Source: Pseudomonadota bacterium
GTDB lineage: Bacteria; Myxococcota; Myxococcia; Myxococcales; Anaeromyxobacteraceae
Reading direction: 5' to 3'
NCBI GenBank assembly: GCA_023411405.1
Contig: JAEYOU010000280.1
Span: 1 to 13,400, forward strand
DNA length: 13,400 nt
Position 1 is the stretch's first letter. The number at the start of each line of letters is the position of its first letter. Under the pieces are notes generated by a model. That model was not told where the DNA came from and ran no database searches. It saw nothing but the letters and a program-made list of their open reading frames with translations. A program made the position numbers and the translations under genes. Shown one piece after another: positions 7,269 to 13,400 of this stretch.

Positions 7269-9443
7269 TCAGCGACCGACGAGTACCACCACCGAACGTC
7301 CCCCGACCAGGAACGATCCCTGGTCGTCGAGCCTCGGCTCTTCACCCGGCGGGAAGGAGTCCTCCGGGCTGGGAACCCCGGTGTTCACGGCCACATGCCA
7401 GGCGCGGCCCGCACGCGGCGCCGGCAGCTCGAAGGGCAGCGCGTCCCAGTGCGCGTTCAGGGCCACGTAGACGTCGTCGTCGGCCTCCCGTCCGGCGAGC
7501 TGGTCGCCCGCGAGCAGGAAGGCGAGCACGCGGCTGTCGGGCCCGAAGTCCGCCCACCACGCCCGCGTCCCGTGCCAGGAGACGTCGGATCGCCCGCTGC
7601 CGTTCCGGTCGCGATTCTGGAGGTGCTCCCGCTGCCGCAGCACCGGGTGCGCCCGCCGGAAGGCGATAAGGTTGCGCACGAAGCGGAGGAGGTCGGCGTT
7701 CTGCTCGGCGAGCCGCCAATCGAGCCAGCTCACCTCGCTGTCCTGGCAGTAGGAGTTGTTGTTCCCCTGCTGCGTCCGCCCCAGCTCGTCGCCCATCAGC
7801 ACCATCGGGACGCCCTGGCTCACGAGGAGGACGGTCCAGGCGTTCCGGACGAGCCGCCGGCGGAGGGCGAGCACGGCCGGGTCCGCGGTCTCTCCCTCGG
7901 CGCCGCAGTTCCACGAGTGGTTGTCGTCGGCGCCGTCGCGGTTCCCCTCGCCGTTGGCCTCGTTGTGCTTGTGGTCGTAGGAGAACAGGTCACGGAGGGT
8001 GAAACCGTCGTGGCAGGTGACGAAGTTGACGGAGGCGGTCGGGCCGCGGCGGTTCGCGCCGTAGAGGTCGGGCGAGCCCTGGAGGCGCTGGGCCAGCGCG
8101 CCGACCATGCCGGCGTCGCCCTTGAGGAAGCGCCGCACCTCGTCCCGGTACTTCCCGTTCCACTCGGCCCAGCGGCCGTACGCGGGGAACGAGCCCACCT
8201 GGTAGAGCCCGCCCGCGTCCCATGCCTCGGCGATGAGCTTGCACTTCGCGAGCACCGGATCGAAGGCCAGGCTCTCGAGCAGGGGAGGGTTCTTGAGCGG
8301 CGCACCCCAGGGATCTCGGCCCAGGATCGAGGCGAGATCGAAGCGGAACCCGTCTACGTGGTACTCGCTCGCCCAGTAGCGCAGGCAGTCGAGCACCAGG
8401 TTTCGCACCACCGGATTGTTGCAATTGAGCGTGTTCCCGCACCCGGAGAAGTTGAAGTAGTACCCGTTCGGCGTGAGCATGTAGTACGTCTGGTCGTCGA
8501 GCCCGCGGAAGCTGAAGGTCGGTCCCTGCTCGTTCCCCTCGGCGGTGTGGTTGAAGACGACGTCGAGGATCACCTCGATGCCGGCTCGGTGGAGGTCCTT
8601 GACGAGCGTCTTGAGCTCGTCCACCTGCATCCCGTGCTTGCCGGTCGCGGCCAGGCCCGCCTTGGGCGCGAAGAAGCCGACGGTCGAGTAACCCCAGTAG
8701 TTGAAGAGCTGCGCGCCGGTCTCGGGGTGGCGCCGCGCGTTCTCCCACTCGTCGAACTCGTAGATGGGCATGAGCTCGACGCAGTTCACGCCGAGCGCCT
8801 GGAGGTGCGGGATCCGCTCGCGGATGCCGGCGAAGGTGCCGGGGTGGCGGACGCCGCTCGAGGGGTGGCGCGTGAACGAGCGGACGTGCATCTCGTAGAT
8901 GACGAGGTCCTCGATCGGGATCTCGAGCGGGCGGTCCTCCTCCCAGTCGAAGTCCTCGAACGCCAGTCGGGCCCGGTACGGGAAGGGATCGCTCCAGCGC
9001 GGCTCGACCGCCCAGGTGTCGCGCCCGCCCACCGCCTTGGCGTACGGGTCGAGCAGGATGCGGCTGGGGTCGAACCGCAGGCCGCGGGCGGGGTCGTAGG
9101 GCCCCGTCACCCGGTAGCCGTACTCGATGTCCTCGTAGTCGAGGTCGAAGACGATCATCGACCAGACGTTCCCGATGCGGAAGGCGTCGGGAAACGGGAT
9201 CTCGACCAGCGGCGTCGCCGCGCCGCGCCGATGGAGCACCAGCGTGCAGCCGGTGCCGCGGCAGGAGAACACCGAGAAGTTCACGCCGCCGGGGACGAGC
9301 GTCGCGCCGAAGGGGAACGGCTTCCCGGCGCGGAACCGGAAGCCGCCGTGCTCGTGGGTGGGGTAGAAGTCGATGCGGTCTGCGGCCGGCGCGGTGCGTT
9401 GCGCGGCGGAGCCCGGACGCTCCCGGTCGAGCAGGTCGGACAT
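7269..9443 (-). CDS. glgX: Glycogen debranching enzyme (GlgX/TreX, GH13 isoamylase type)
   Basis: A 724-residue cytoplasmic enzyme that cleaves alpha-1,6 branch linkages in glycogen or related alpha-glucans, supplying linear chains for breakdown. Residues about 40-140 form the N-terminal CBM48/isoamylase beta domain (FPFGATLVPGGVNFSVFS). The GH13 barrel follows, with regions I DVVFNH (294-299), II DGFRFDLAS (nucleophile Asp at 369), III IAEAWD (acid/base Glu at 406) and IV VTCHDG (His-Asp at 478-479). All catalytic residues are intact. NSYCQDSEVSWLDW in the C-terminal third is typical of GlgX/TreX. The ATG at 9443 follows GAGGGTG; a GTG at 9449 is in frame but less well placed. It is sandwiched between two STAS genes, which is unusual for a glycogen gene and links storage to the regulatory module. 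Confidence 0.94.
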   Translation of the reverse strand: MSDLLDRERPGSAAQRTAPAADRIDFYPTHEHGGFRFRAGKPFPFGATLVPGGVNFSVFSCRGTGCTLVLHRRGAATPLVEIPFPDAFRIGNVWSMIVFDLDYEDIEYGYRVTGPYDPARGLRFDPSRILLDPYAKAVGGRDTWAVEPRWSDPFPYRARLAFEDFDWEEDRPLEIPIEDLVIYEMHVRSFTRHPSSGVRHPGTFAGIRERIPHLQALGVNCVELMPIYEFDEWENARRHPETGAQLFNYWGYSTVGFFAPKAGLAATGKHGMQVDELKTLVKDLHRAGIEVILDVVFNHTAEGNEQGPTFSFRGLDDQTYYMLTPNGYYFNFSGCGNTLNCNNPVVRNLVLDCLRYWASEYHVDGFRFDLASILGRDPWGAPLKNPPLLESLAFDPVLAKCKLIAEAWDAGGLYQVGSFPAYGRWAEWNGKYRDEVRRFLKGDAGMVGALAQRLQGSPDLYGANRRGPTASVNFVTCHDGFTLRDLFSYDHKHNEANGEGNRDGADDNHSWNCGAEGETADPAVLALRRRLVRNAWTVLLVSQGVPMVLMGDELGRTQQGNNNSYCQDSEVSWLDWRLAEQNADLLRFVRNLIAFRRAHPVLRQREHLQNRDRNGSGRSDVSWHGTRAWWADFGPDSRVLAFLLAGDQLAGREADDDVYVALNAHWDALPFELPAPRAGRAWHVAVNTGVPSPEDSFPPGEEPRLDDQGSFLVGGRSVVVLVGR

Positions 9444-9451
9444 GGGCACCC

Positions 9452-9778
9452 TCAGACGCCGTCGGCCTCGGCGCGCGTGCGCACGAGCTTGAAGAAGCTG
9501 GCGAAGCCGGTCATCGACATCGTGTCCTGGATCTCGTCGGACACGCCGACGAGGACGATGGTCCCCGATCGGCTGGCGAAGTGGCGATAAAGGAGGAGCA
9601 GCATCCGGAGCCCGGCGCTGGAGAGGAAGCCGACCCCGCTCATGTCGATGAGCAGCCTGCGGTTGCCTTCGAGGAGCGGCAGGAGCTTCGCCTGGACCTC
9701 GGGCGCGCTCTTCCCGTCCACGTCGCCCCGGAGGATCGCCTCCGCGACCCCGTCCGCCCGCGTGACCTCGATCTCCAT
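9452..9778 (-). CDS. STAS-domain anti-anti-sigma factor (second copy)
   Basis: A 108-residue single STAS domain. IDMSGVGFLSSAGLRMLLLL (44-63) is the phosphoacceptor region with S54 as the likely phosphoserine, preceded by S53 where many relatives have Asp. The protein ends in SMTGFASFFKLVRTRAEA, the usual C-terminal helix. GAGGAG lies five bases before the ATG at 9778. It is 8 nt after the AGE-like gene and 8 nt before glgX, so it is tightly co-translated with both. It differs clearly from the other STAS protein, so the two are probably not a recent duplication and may answer to different inputs or compete for the same kinase and phosphatase. Confidence 0.9.
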   Translation of the reverse strand: MEIEVTRADGVAEAILRGDVDGKSAPEVQAKLLPLLEGNRRLLIDMSGVGFLSSAGLRMLLLLYRHFASRSGTIVLVGVSDEIQDTMSMTGFASFFKLVRTRAEADGV

Positions 9779-9786
9779 GGCGCTCC

Positions 9787-11619
9787 TCAGACGACCGGCG
9801 TGATGGTGACCTTCACCCGCAGCGGGGCCGCGCTGCTCGGCAGCTTCACCGAGAGGCGATCCCCGTCGAAGTCGCGCCACGGCTGGCCGTCGATGGCGAC
9901 CGCGCTCAGCCGGACGCGGCCGGCGGGCAGGAGATCCGGGGCCACGTACAGGACGCGGCCGGGGAAGCCCTGGGGCATGGGGCGGAAGTGGAAGTCCATG
10001 GGGACCTTGCGGATGAGGAGGTTCCCGTAGACCGCAGCCAGGTAGCCCAGCTCCGTCGAGTGGTAGCCGCTCATCGAGTGGCTCCCCTTGAACCGCTCGT
10101 TGCCGAGGAGATAGGGCAGCCCCGCGGCGAGGACGTTGAAGTAGACGCCGCCGTCGTCGTGGTCGAGGAAGTGGGCGTTGTAGAACGAGGCCGCCTCCTG
10201 CGCGTGGCGGAGGTGGGCGGCGTCCCCGAGCACGCCGTGGAGGATCAGGTACGCCAGGATCGCCTGCTCCTGCTGCCACCACGCCTTCCGGTCGTGCCAG
10301 ACGAACCGGTGGTGCTCCTGCCCGGGGGCGAGGACGCGCTCGACCACGTCGTACCAGCCGCCGCGCTGGCGGTCGGACCCGACAGCGGGCATGAGCTCGC
10401 CGATCTTCCGCGCCAGGGCCACGTACGCGTCCTTGGGCACGAGGCTGTTCATGCGCATCAGGTTCCAGGCGATCTTGAGGTTGTGCCCCACCACCGCGCG
10501 GTTCTGCTGCCAGCCCCACCCCTGGTCCTTGCTCCAGTCCTCGAAGAAGCGCTCCTGCACGAACGGGCTCTCCTCGTAGTCCGGGAAGTGCGCGCAGATC
10601 GTGTCGAAGGTGTCCTCGAGGAACTTCGCGTAGCGCGGCTCCTGCGTCGCCAGCCAGAGGTTGATGAGGTAGGCGGGGGCGTGGTCGCCGACCGAGTTCC
10701 AGTTCTTCCTGGCGCGGTTGTTCCCCTTGTCGAGCGTGGGCGAGCGCGGATCGAGGGTGATGGGATCGATGTGCGAGAAGTAGCCGCCCTGCACCGGGTC
10801 CTTGTAGTACTTGTCGAACAGGTCGATGGTCTTCTGCGCGTCCCGGAGGATCGCGGGATCGCCGGTGATGCGGTAGGTCTGCACGGGCCCGGCCAGCGCG
10901 TAGATCTGCTCGTAGGCGGGGATGGAGTCGTAGTCGTCGCCGAACTCGGAGGTGAGCAGCTTCTGCTCGCGCGTCCCGGAGACGTGGATCCCGTGGTACC
11001 AGTAGATGAGGTCCTCGTCCTTGTCGTAGAACCGCATGTGGTCGCGGAGGTACTGCGTCCCCTTCTCCGCCGCCTCGAGGAAGCGGTCCTCGCCGGTGAG
11101 GAGGTATGCGGAGGCGAATCCGTACACCATCCGTGAAACGGTGTCGGTCTCCTGCAGGTAGTCGCCCTTCTTGGTCCCGCCGAGGTGGAGGAAGGTCCGG
11201 TACTTCGCGTAGTCGATCTCCTGCTCGGGGTGGCCGAACTGCCACTTCAAGTAGCTGTCGGCGATGCTCCGCACCTGCTGCGGCCACCAATCCGGCTCCT
11301 CGTGGCGGTAGCTGCCCACGGCCTCGCCCGGGAAGACGAGCGACTTGCCCTCCAGCACCCGCTCGCCGCCCTCCGGATAGGAGATGCAGTAGGCGAAGAG
11401 GGAGCGGCCCGGCTCGAGGAGCTCGGCGATGCGGCCGGTGGCGTCCAGGTAGCCCTCGCCCAGGTTCTGCGTGAGACGAGCGTAGGTGTTGGGGGTGAGC
11501 CTCACCGTGAACTCGCGGCCGTCGGAGGTGCGGAGCCCGAAGGACATCCGCCCGCGATCGAAGCTCGTCACGTAGCCGGCCACGGTGTCCGAGAAGGTGA
11601 AGTCGACGGCCAGGCTCAT
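9787..11619 (-). CDS. AGE-family (N-acylglucosamine 2-epimerase-like) alpha/alpha-barrel protein with extra beta domains
   Basis: A 610-residue protein with three parts. Residues about 8-100 are beta-rich (GYVTSFDRGRMSFGLRT, later SLFAYCISYPEGG), possibly an OB-like or carbohydrate-binding domain. Residues about 110-535 form an (alpha/alpha)6 barrel. Residues 540-610 are a beta-rich tail. The barrel carries AGE-superfamily motifs: VGHNLKIAW (377-385, H379), KAWWQQEQAILA (445-456, E451) and GYHSTELGYLA (519-529, H520), the positions of the catalytic histidines and sugar-contacting residues. Family members epimerise or isomerise free sugars such as N-acylglucosamine, cellobiose or mannose. The protein is about 200 residues longer than a typical AGE enzyme, so a glycosidase-like role is possible. 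It heads the operon, with GAGGGGAG eight bases before the ATG at 11619. Acting with GlgX on glucans is an inference from position. Confidence 0.78.
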   Translation of the reverse strand: MSLAVDFTFSDTVAGYVTSFDRGRMSFGLRTSDGREFTVRLTPNTYARLTQNLGEGYLDATGRIAELLEPGRSLFAYCISYPEGGERVLEGKSLVFPGEAVGSYRHEEPDWWPQQVRSIADSYLKWQFGHPEQEIDYAKYRTFLHLGGTKKGDYLQETDTVSRMVYGFASAYLLTGEDRFLEAAEKGTQYLRDHMRFYDKDEDLIYWYHGIHVSGTREQKLLTSEFGDDYDSIPAYEQIYALAGPVQTYRITGDPAILRDAQKTIDLFDKYYKDPVQGGYFSHIDPITLDPRSPTLDKGNNRARKNWNSVGDHAPAYLINLWLATQEPRYAKFLEDTFDTICAHFPDYEESPFVQERFFEDWSKDQGWGWQQNRAVVGHNLKIAWNLMRMNSLVPKDAYVALARKIGELMPAVGSDRQRGGWYDVVERVLAPGQEHHRFVWHDRKAWWQQEQAILAYLILHGVLGDAAHLRHAQEAASFYNAHFLDHDDGGVYFNVLAAGLPYLLGNERFKGSHSMSGYHSTELGYLAAVYGNLLIRKVPMDFHFRPMPQGFPGRVLYVAPDLLPAGRVRLSAVAIDGQPWRDFDGDRLSVKLPSSAAPLRVKVTITPVV

Positions 11620-11693
11620 GGTGTGGGCTCCCCTCGGCGACGCGCCTGGCGTCGGCGCGTTCCGGTTCGAGGCTCGGTCGCTGCTGTAGGAGG

Positions 11694-11708
11694 TTGACGC
11701 TTCGTCAA
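11694..11708. repeat. Inverted repeat TTGACG-CTT-CGTCAA, candidate operator
   Basis: Perfect 6-bp arms, TTGACG (11694-11699) and CGTCAA (11703-11708), with a 3-nt spacer. It lies about 75 bp upstream of the operon start. Each arm also resembles a -35 hexamer, but neither strand shows a matching -10 at 16-18 nt. The repeat could bind a dimeric regulator. Confidence 0.4.
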
Positions 11709-11733
11709 TCGAGCTCCGGGACCTAGCCTAGAT

Positions 11734-11763
11734 CGCTGGGTTTCGCAGTGGCCTCGCCCAGCG
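11734..11763. repeat. Inverted repeat with 7-bp arms
   Basis: CGCTGGG (11734-11740) and CCCAGCG (11757-11763) are perfect complements separated by 16 nt. It could be an operator with widely spaced half-sites or a hairpin in a leader transcript. By chance alone such arms are not rare in GC-rich DNA. Confidence 0.3.
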
Positions 11764-11778
11764 GGGTGAGCCTCGAGG

Positions 11779-11790
11779 GACCCCTGGGTC
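11779..11790. repeat. Short palindrome GACCC-CT-GGGTC
   Basis: Perfect 5-bp arms with a 2-nt spacer, in the same divergent intergenic region about 97 bp upstream of the plus-strand DJ-1/PfpI gene. It could be a regulator site, or be due to chance. Confidence 0.25.
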
Positions 11791-11826
11791 AATTGTGAGG
11801 CGGCCCAATCCCGCGCGCGCGTCGCC

Positions 11827-11855
11827 TTGACGTGAGGTGGAGGACTCTGTGACAA
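11827..11855 (+). promoter_or_regulatory. Possible promoter of the plus-strand DJ-1/PfpI gene
   Basis: TTGACG (11827-11832) matches a sigma-70 -35 hexamer in five of six positions. At 17 nt spacing comes TGACAA (11850-11855), a poor -10. The predicted start would be about 25 nt before the ATG at 11887, a sensible leader length. The weak -10 keeps confidence low. Confidence 0.22.
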
Positions 11856-11886
11856 GCAATGGTGCGGCACGACCTCGAGGACGGAC

Positions 11887-12714
11887 ATGTCCCGGCGCAT
11901 CCTGGTGGTGGTCTCGGAGTTCGGATACTGGGGCGAGGAGCTGGTCGATCCGCTCGAAGCCCTCGACGCGGCGGGCTACGCCTGCGAGTTCGCCACCCCG
12001 CGCGGACGCCGCCCGGTGGCGCTCCCCCCCAGCCTCGATCCCGAGTTCGTGGATCCGCCGCTGGGCCGGAGAGTGACGACGCCCGACATGGCGGCCAAGG
12101 TGCGCGCGCTCGAGGCCTCCACGCGCCTCGCCGAGCCGCTGTCGCTGGCGGCGCTCCTCCCGGAGCGCCCCTACACCAGCGCCGCCGCGTACCTGCGCGC
12201 GCTCGAGACCTACCACCGCGAGCTGGAGCGCGTGAAGGCGGAGCGCCTCGCCGCCTACGACGCGCTCCTCATCGTCGGCGGCAGCGGCCCGATCGTCGAC
12301 CTCGCCAACAACGGGCGCGTGCACGACGTGGTCCTCTCGTTCCTCGAGCGGGACCGGCCGATCGCCGCCCTGTGCTACGGCGTCGCCTGCCTCGCCTTCG
12401 CGCGGAGCTGGGAAGACCGGCGGAGCATCCTGTGGGGCAAGCACGTCACCGGCCACTGCAAGGAGTACGACTACAAGGCCGGGACCGGCTTCGTCGGCGT
12501 GGACTTCGACATGGGGCCCCCGCCCTATCCGCTCGAGTACGTGCTGCGCGACGCCACCGGGCCGGACGGCGGCTACCACGGCAACTTCGGGCGGGAGACC
12601 TCGGTCGTCGTCGACCATCCGTTCATCACGGGCCGATCGACCTCCGACTCCCTCCTGACCGGGCTGAAGCTGGTGGAGGTGATGGAGCGCGGGCTGCGCC
12701 GGTGGGGCTGGTGA
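11887..12714 (+). CDS. DJ-1/PfpI-like protein, larger Hsp31-like form with Cys-Tyr elbow
   Basis: A 275-residue member of the DJ-1/PfpI superfamily. The N-terminal strand RILVVVSEFGYWGEELVDPLEAL carries the conserved Glu (E17 or E18). An insertion at about 45-115 (RPVALPPSLDPEF, LSLAALLPERP, PYTSAAAYLRALE) gives the size and layout of Hsp31-like members. YDALLIVGGSGPIVDLANN (124-142) leads to the nucleophile elbow ALCYGVACLAFA (161-172) with C163. The residue after Cys, usually the catalytic His, is Y164, so the classical Cys-His pair is broken. H190 in VTGHCKEYD or H231 in GYHGNFG could only substitute if placed by the fold. The ATG at 11887 has GAGG six bases upstream. It is divergent from the eight-gene operon, which ends in another DJ-1/PfpI gene. 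Its function is unknown. Confidence 0.82.
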   Translation: MSRRILVVVSEFGYWGEELVDPLEALDAAGYACEFATPRGRRPVALPPSLDPEFVDPPLGRRVTTPDMAAKVRALEASTRLAEPLSLAALLPERPYTSAAAYLRALETYHRELERVKAERLAAYDALLIVGGSGPIVDLANNGRVHDVVLSFLERDRPIAALCYGVACLAFARSWEDRRSILWGKHVTGHCKEYDYKAGTGFVGVDFDMGPPPYPLEYVLRDATGPDGGYHGNFGRETSVVVDHPFITGRSTSDSLLTGLKLVEVMERGLRRWGW

Positions 12715-12734
12715 CCTGCGGGGAGGCTCTGTCC

Positions 12735-13400
12735 ATGGGCGAGGTGCACGAGGTCGCGCGGGAGCCGGGTCTGGACGAGGCGGTCGCGGCCGCCCGCCTC
12801 GGCGACGCGGCGGCGCTGGAGCGCTGGCTCCGTGCCGGCGGCGATCCCAACCGCCACGACGACGAGGGCTGGACGCCCCTCCTCGCCGCCGCGGTCCGCG
12901 GCCACGACCGGGCGGTGGCGCTCCTCCTCGGGAACTGGTGGACGCCTGCGAACCCGGACCTGCCCCACCGCGTCTCCGGCGCGCTCGCCATCCACATGGC
13001 GGGACACGCAGGCAGCGTGGCGGTGGCCGAGCACATCCTGGCGCGGCGCCCCGAGCACCTGGACGCCATCTGGGACGTGAACGGCCACACCCTCCTCCTG
13101 CAGTGCGCGTTCTACGGGCATCTCGAGCTCTCCCGGTTCGCCCTCGGACGCGGCGTGAGCACCGCCGCGACCACCCTGCGCGGGCTCACGCCCCTGGACA
13201 TGGCGCGGCAGTTCCAGAACGAGCCGCTCGTCGCCCTCCTCGCGCCGCACGAGGCGCCGGCGGAGCGAAAGGCGGCCTGGCACCGCGCGGTGCTGGCGCG
13301 CGTCGCCCTCTCGCCTCCGGCGGAGGAGCTCCCGCAGCAGGCGCTCGCCGATGCGCTGGTGGCGGCGGTGGACGGCGGCCTCCGGCGCGTCGCGCAGGAG
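12735..13400 (+). CDS. Ankyrin-repeat protein, 5' part
   Basis: An open frame of 222 codons with no stop before the right edge, so the gene is incomplete. The ATG at 12735 has GGGGAGG eight bases upstream and follows the DJ-1/PfpI stop by 20 nt, suggesting one transcript. Ankyrin-type helix pairs are visible: LDEAVAAARLGDAAALERWL with GGDPN (residues about 13-39), WTPLLAAAVRGHDRAVALLL (46-65), a divergent repeat around IHMAGHAGSVAVAEHIL, then GHTLLLQCAFYGHLELSRFA and GLTPLDMARQ. No signal peptide is evident, so it is probably a cytoplasmic protein-protein interaction scaffold. The C-terminal part beyond about residue 170 (APAERKAAWHRAVLARVA) no longer looks like ankyrin repeats. Its partner is unknown. 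Confidence 0.8.
   Translation, partial: MGEVHEVAREPGLDEAVAAARLGDAAALERWLRAGGDPNRHDDEGWTPLLAAAVRGHDRAVALLLGNWWTPANPDLPHRVSGALAIHMAGHAGSVAVAEHILARRPEHLDAIWDVNGHTLLLQCAFYGHLELSRFALGRGVSTAATTLRGLTPLDMARQFQNEPLVALLAPHEAPAERKAAWHRAVLARVALSPPAEELPQQALADALVAAVDGGLRRVAQE

Larger units (their letters stand above)
2473..11619 (-). other. Predicted eight-gene operon: partner switch plus carbon metabolism
   Basis: Eight minus-strand genes follow each other with gaps of 8, 8, 33, 15 and 34 nt, a 1-base stop/start overlap, then 20 nt. Almost every start has a clear GAGG-type ribosome site. No hairpin or sizeable gap breaks the series, so co-transcription from the region upstream of 11619 is likely. Internal promoters in the 33 and 34 nt gaps cannot be excluded. 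The order is AGE-like enzyme, STAS, GlgX, STAS, RsbW-like kinase, CstA, 5TM-LYT/PP2C phosphatase, DJ-1/PfpI. Confidence 0.7.
11620..11886. promoter_or_regulatory. Divergent intergenic control region
   Basis: A 267-bp gap between the start of the minus-strand operon and the plus-strand DJ-1/PfpI gene. It is the only sizeable non-coding stretch upstream of the eight-gene operon and must hold promoters in both directions. It contains at least three inverted repeats and several short palindromes (CCTCGAGG at 11771, CAATTG at 11790). Parts of it are richer in A and T than the neighbouring genes. No convincing sigma-70 promoter for the operon was found by eye. Confidence 0.6.

Noticed and set aside
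6312..9590. A 1092-codon open frame on the plus strand
   Set aside because: It lies antisense to cstA, the kinase, a STAS gene, glgX and the second STAS gene, all with clear family motifs. Its translation is low-complexity, rich in Arg, Gly, Glu and Ala, as expected from the opposite strand of GC-rich genes.
11639..11663. ECF-sigma-like promoter GGAAC-N17-GTC on the minus strand before the operon
   Set aside because: Spacing is plausible, but transcription would start about 11 nt before the ATG and inside the ribosome site, and the rest of the consensus is not met. Probably chance in GC-rich DNA.
11738..11770. sigma-B-like GTTT...GGGT pair on the plus strand
   Set aside because: Spacing is 18 nt against the 12-15 expected, and the hexamers match poorly, although a partner-switch-controlled promoter would be attractive here.
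1..13400. CRISPR arrays, tRNA/rRNA genes, transposases or attachment sites
   Set aside because: No regularly spaced direct repeats, no RNA-gene-like segments and no transposase or integrase motifs were seen; nearly all of the window is covered by protein genes.

Overview
The window is very GC-rich, with compact tandem genes, GTG/ATG starts, and long spurious open frames on the antisense strands. Gene content and base composition fit a high-GC proteobacterial or myxobacterial chromosome (Anaeromyxobacter-like). That is an inference from composition and gene families; no marker gene is present. There are no RNA genes, insertion sequences or CRISPR arrays.

Left end (1-2423): the start of an FGGY sugar kinase runs off the left edge on the minus strand. 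Divergent from it are a 14-helix-type MFS exporter and a small metallo-beta-lactamase-fold protein whose metal-binding motif is largely lost. A perfect 8-bp stem hairpin (2440-2458) separates these from the next unit, which converges on it.

Centre (11619 down to 2473, minus strand): eight genes with gaps of 8 to 34 nt and one 1-base overlap (TGATG), so probably one operon of about 9.1 kb. In transcription order they are: an AGE-family (alpha/alpha)6-barrel protein, a STAS anti-anti-sigma protein, a glycogen debranching enzyme (GlgX), a second STAS protein, an RsbW-type histidine-kinase-like ATPase, a CstA carbon-starvation transporter, a membrane SpoIIE-type PP2C phosphatase with an N-terminal 5TM-LYT sensor, and a DJ-1/PfpI protein. 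All parts of a partner-switching circuit except the final target are here: kinase, two phosphorylatable STAS proteins and phosphatase. They are interleaved with glycogen and carbon-uptake genes. LytS-type 5TM domains are the pyruvate-sensing part of E. coli BtsS, and BtsT, which BtsS controls, is a CstA-family pyruvate transporter. Here the same two modules are translationally coupled, but the sensor output is a Ser/Thr phosphatase instead of a histidine kinase. This is the most interesting feature of the window: a candidate nutrient-sensing partner switch linking carbon-starvation transport to glycogen metabolism.

Right end (11620-13400): a 267-bp intergenic region with several inverted repeats separates the operon from a divergent plus-strand pair, a larger DJ-1/PfpI-like protein with a Cys-Tyr-Gly elbow and an ankyrin-repeat protein that runs off the right edge.
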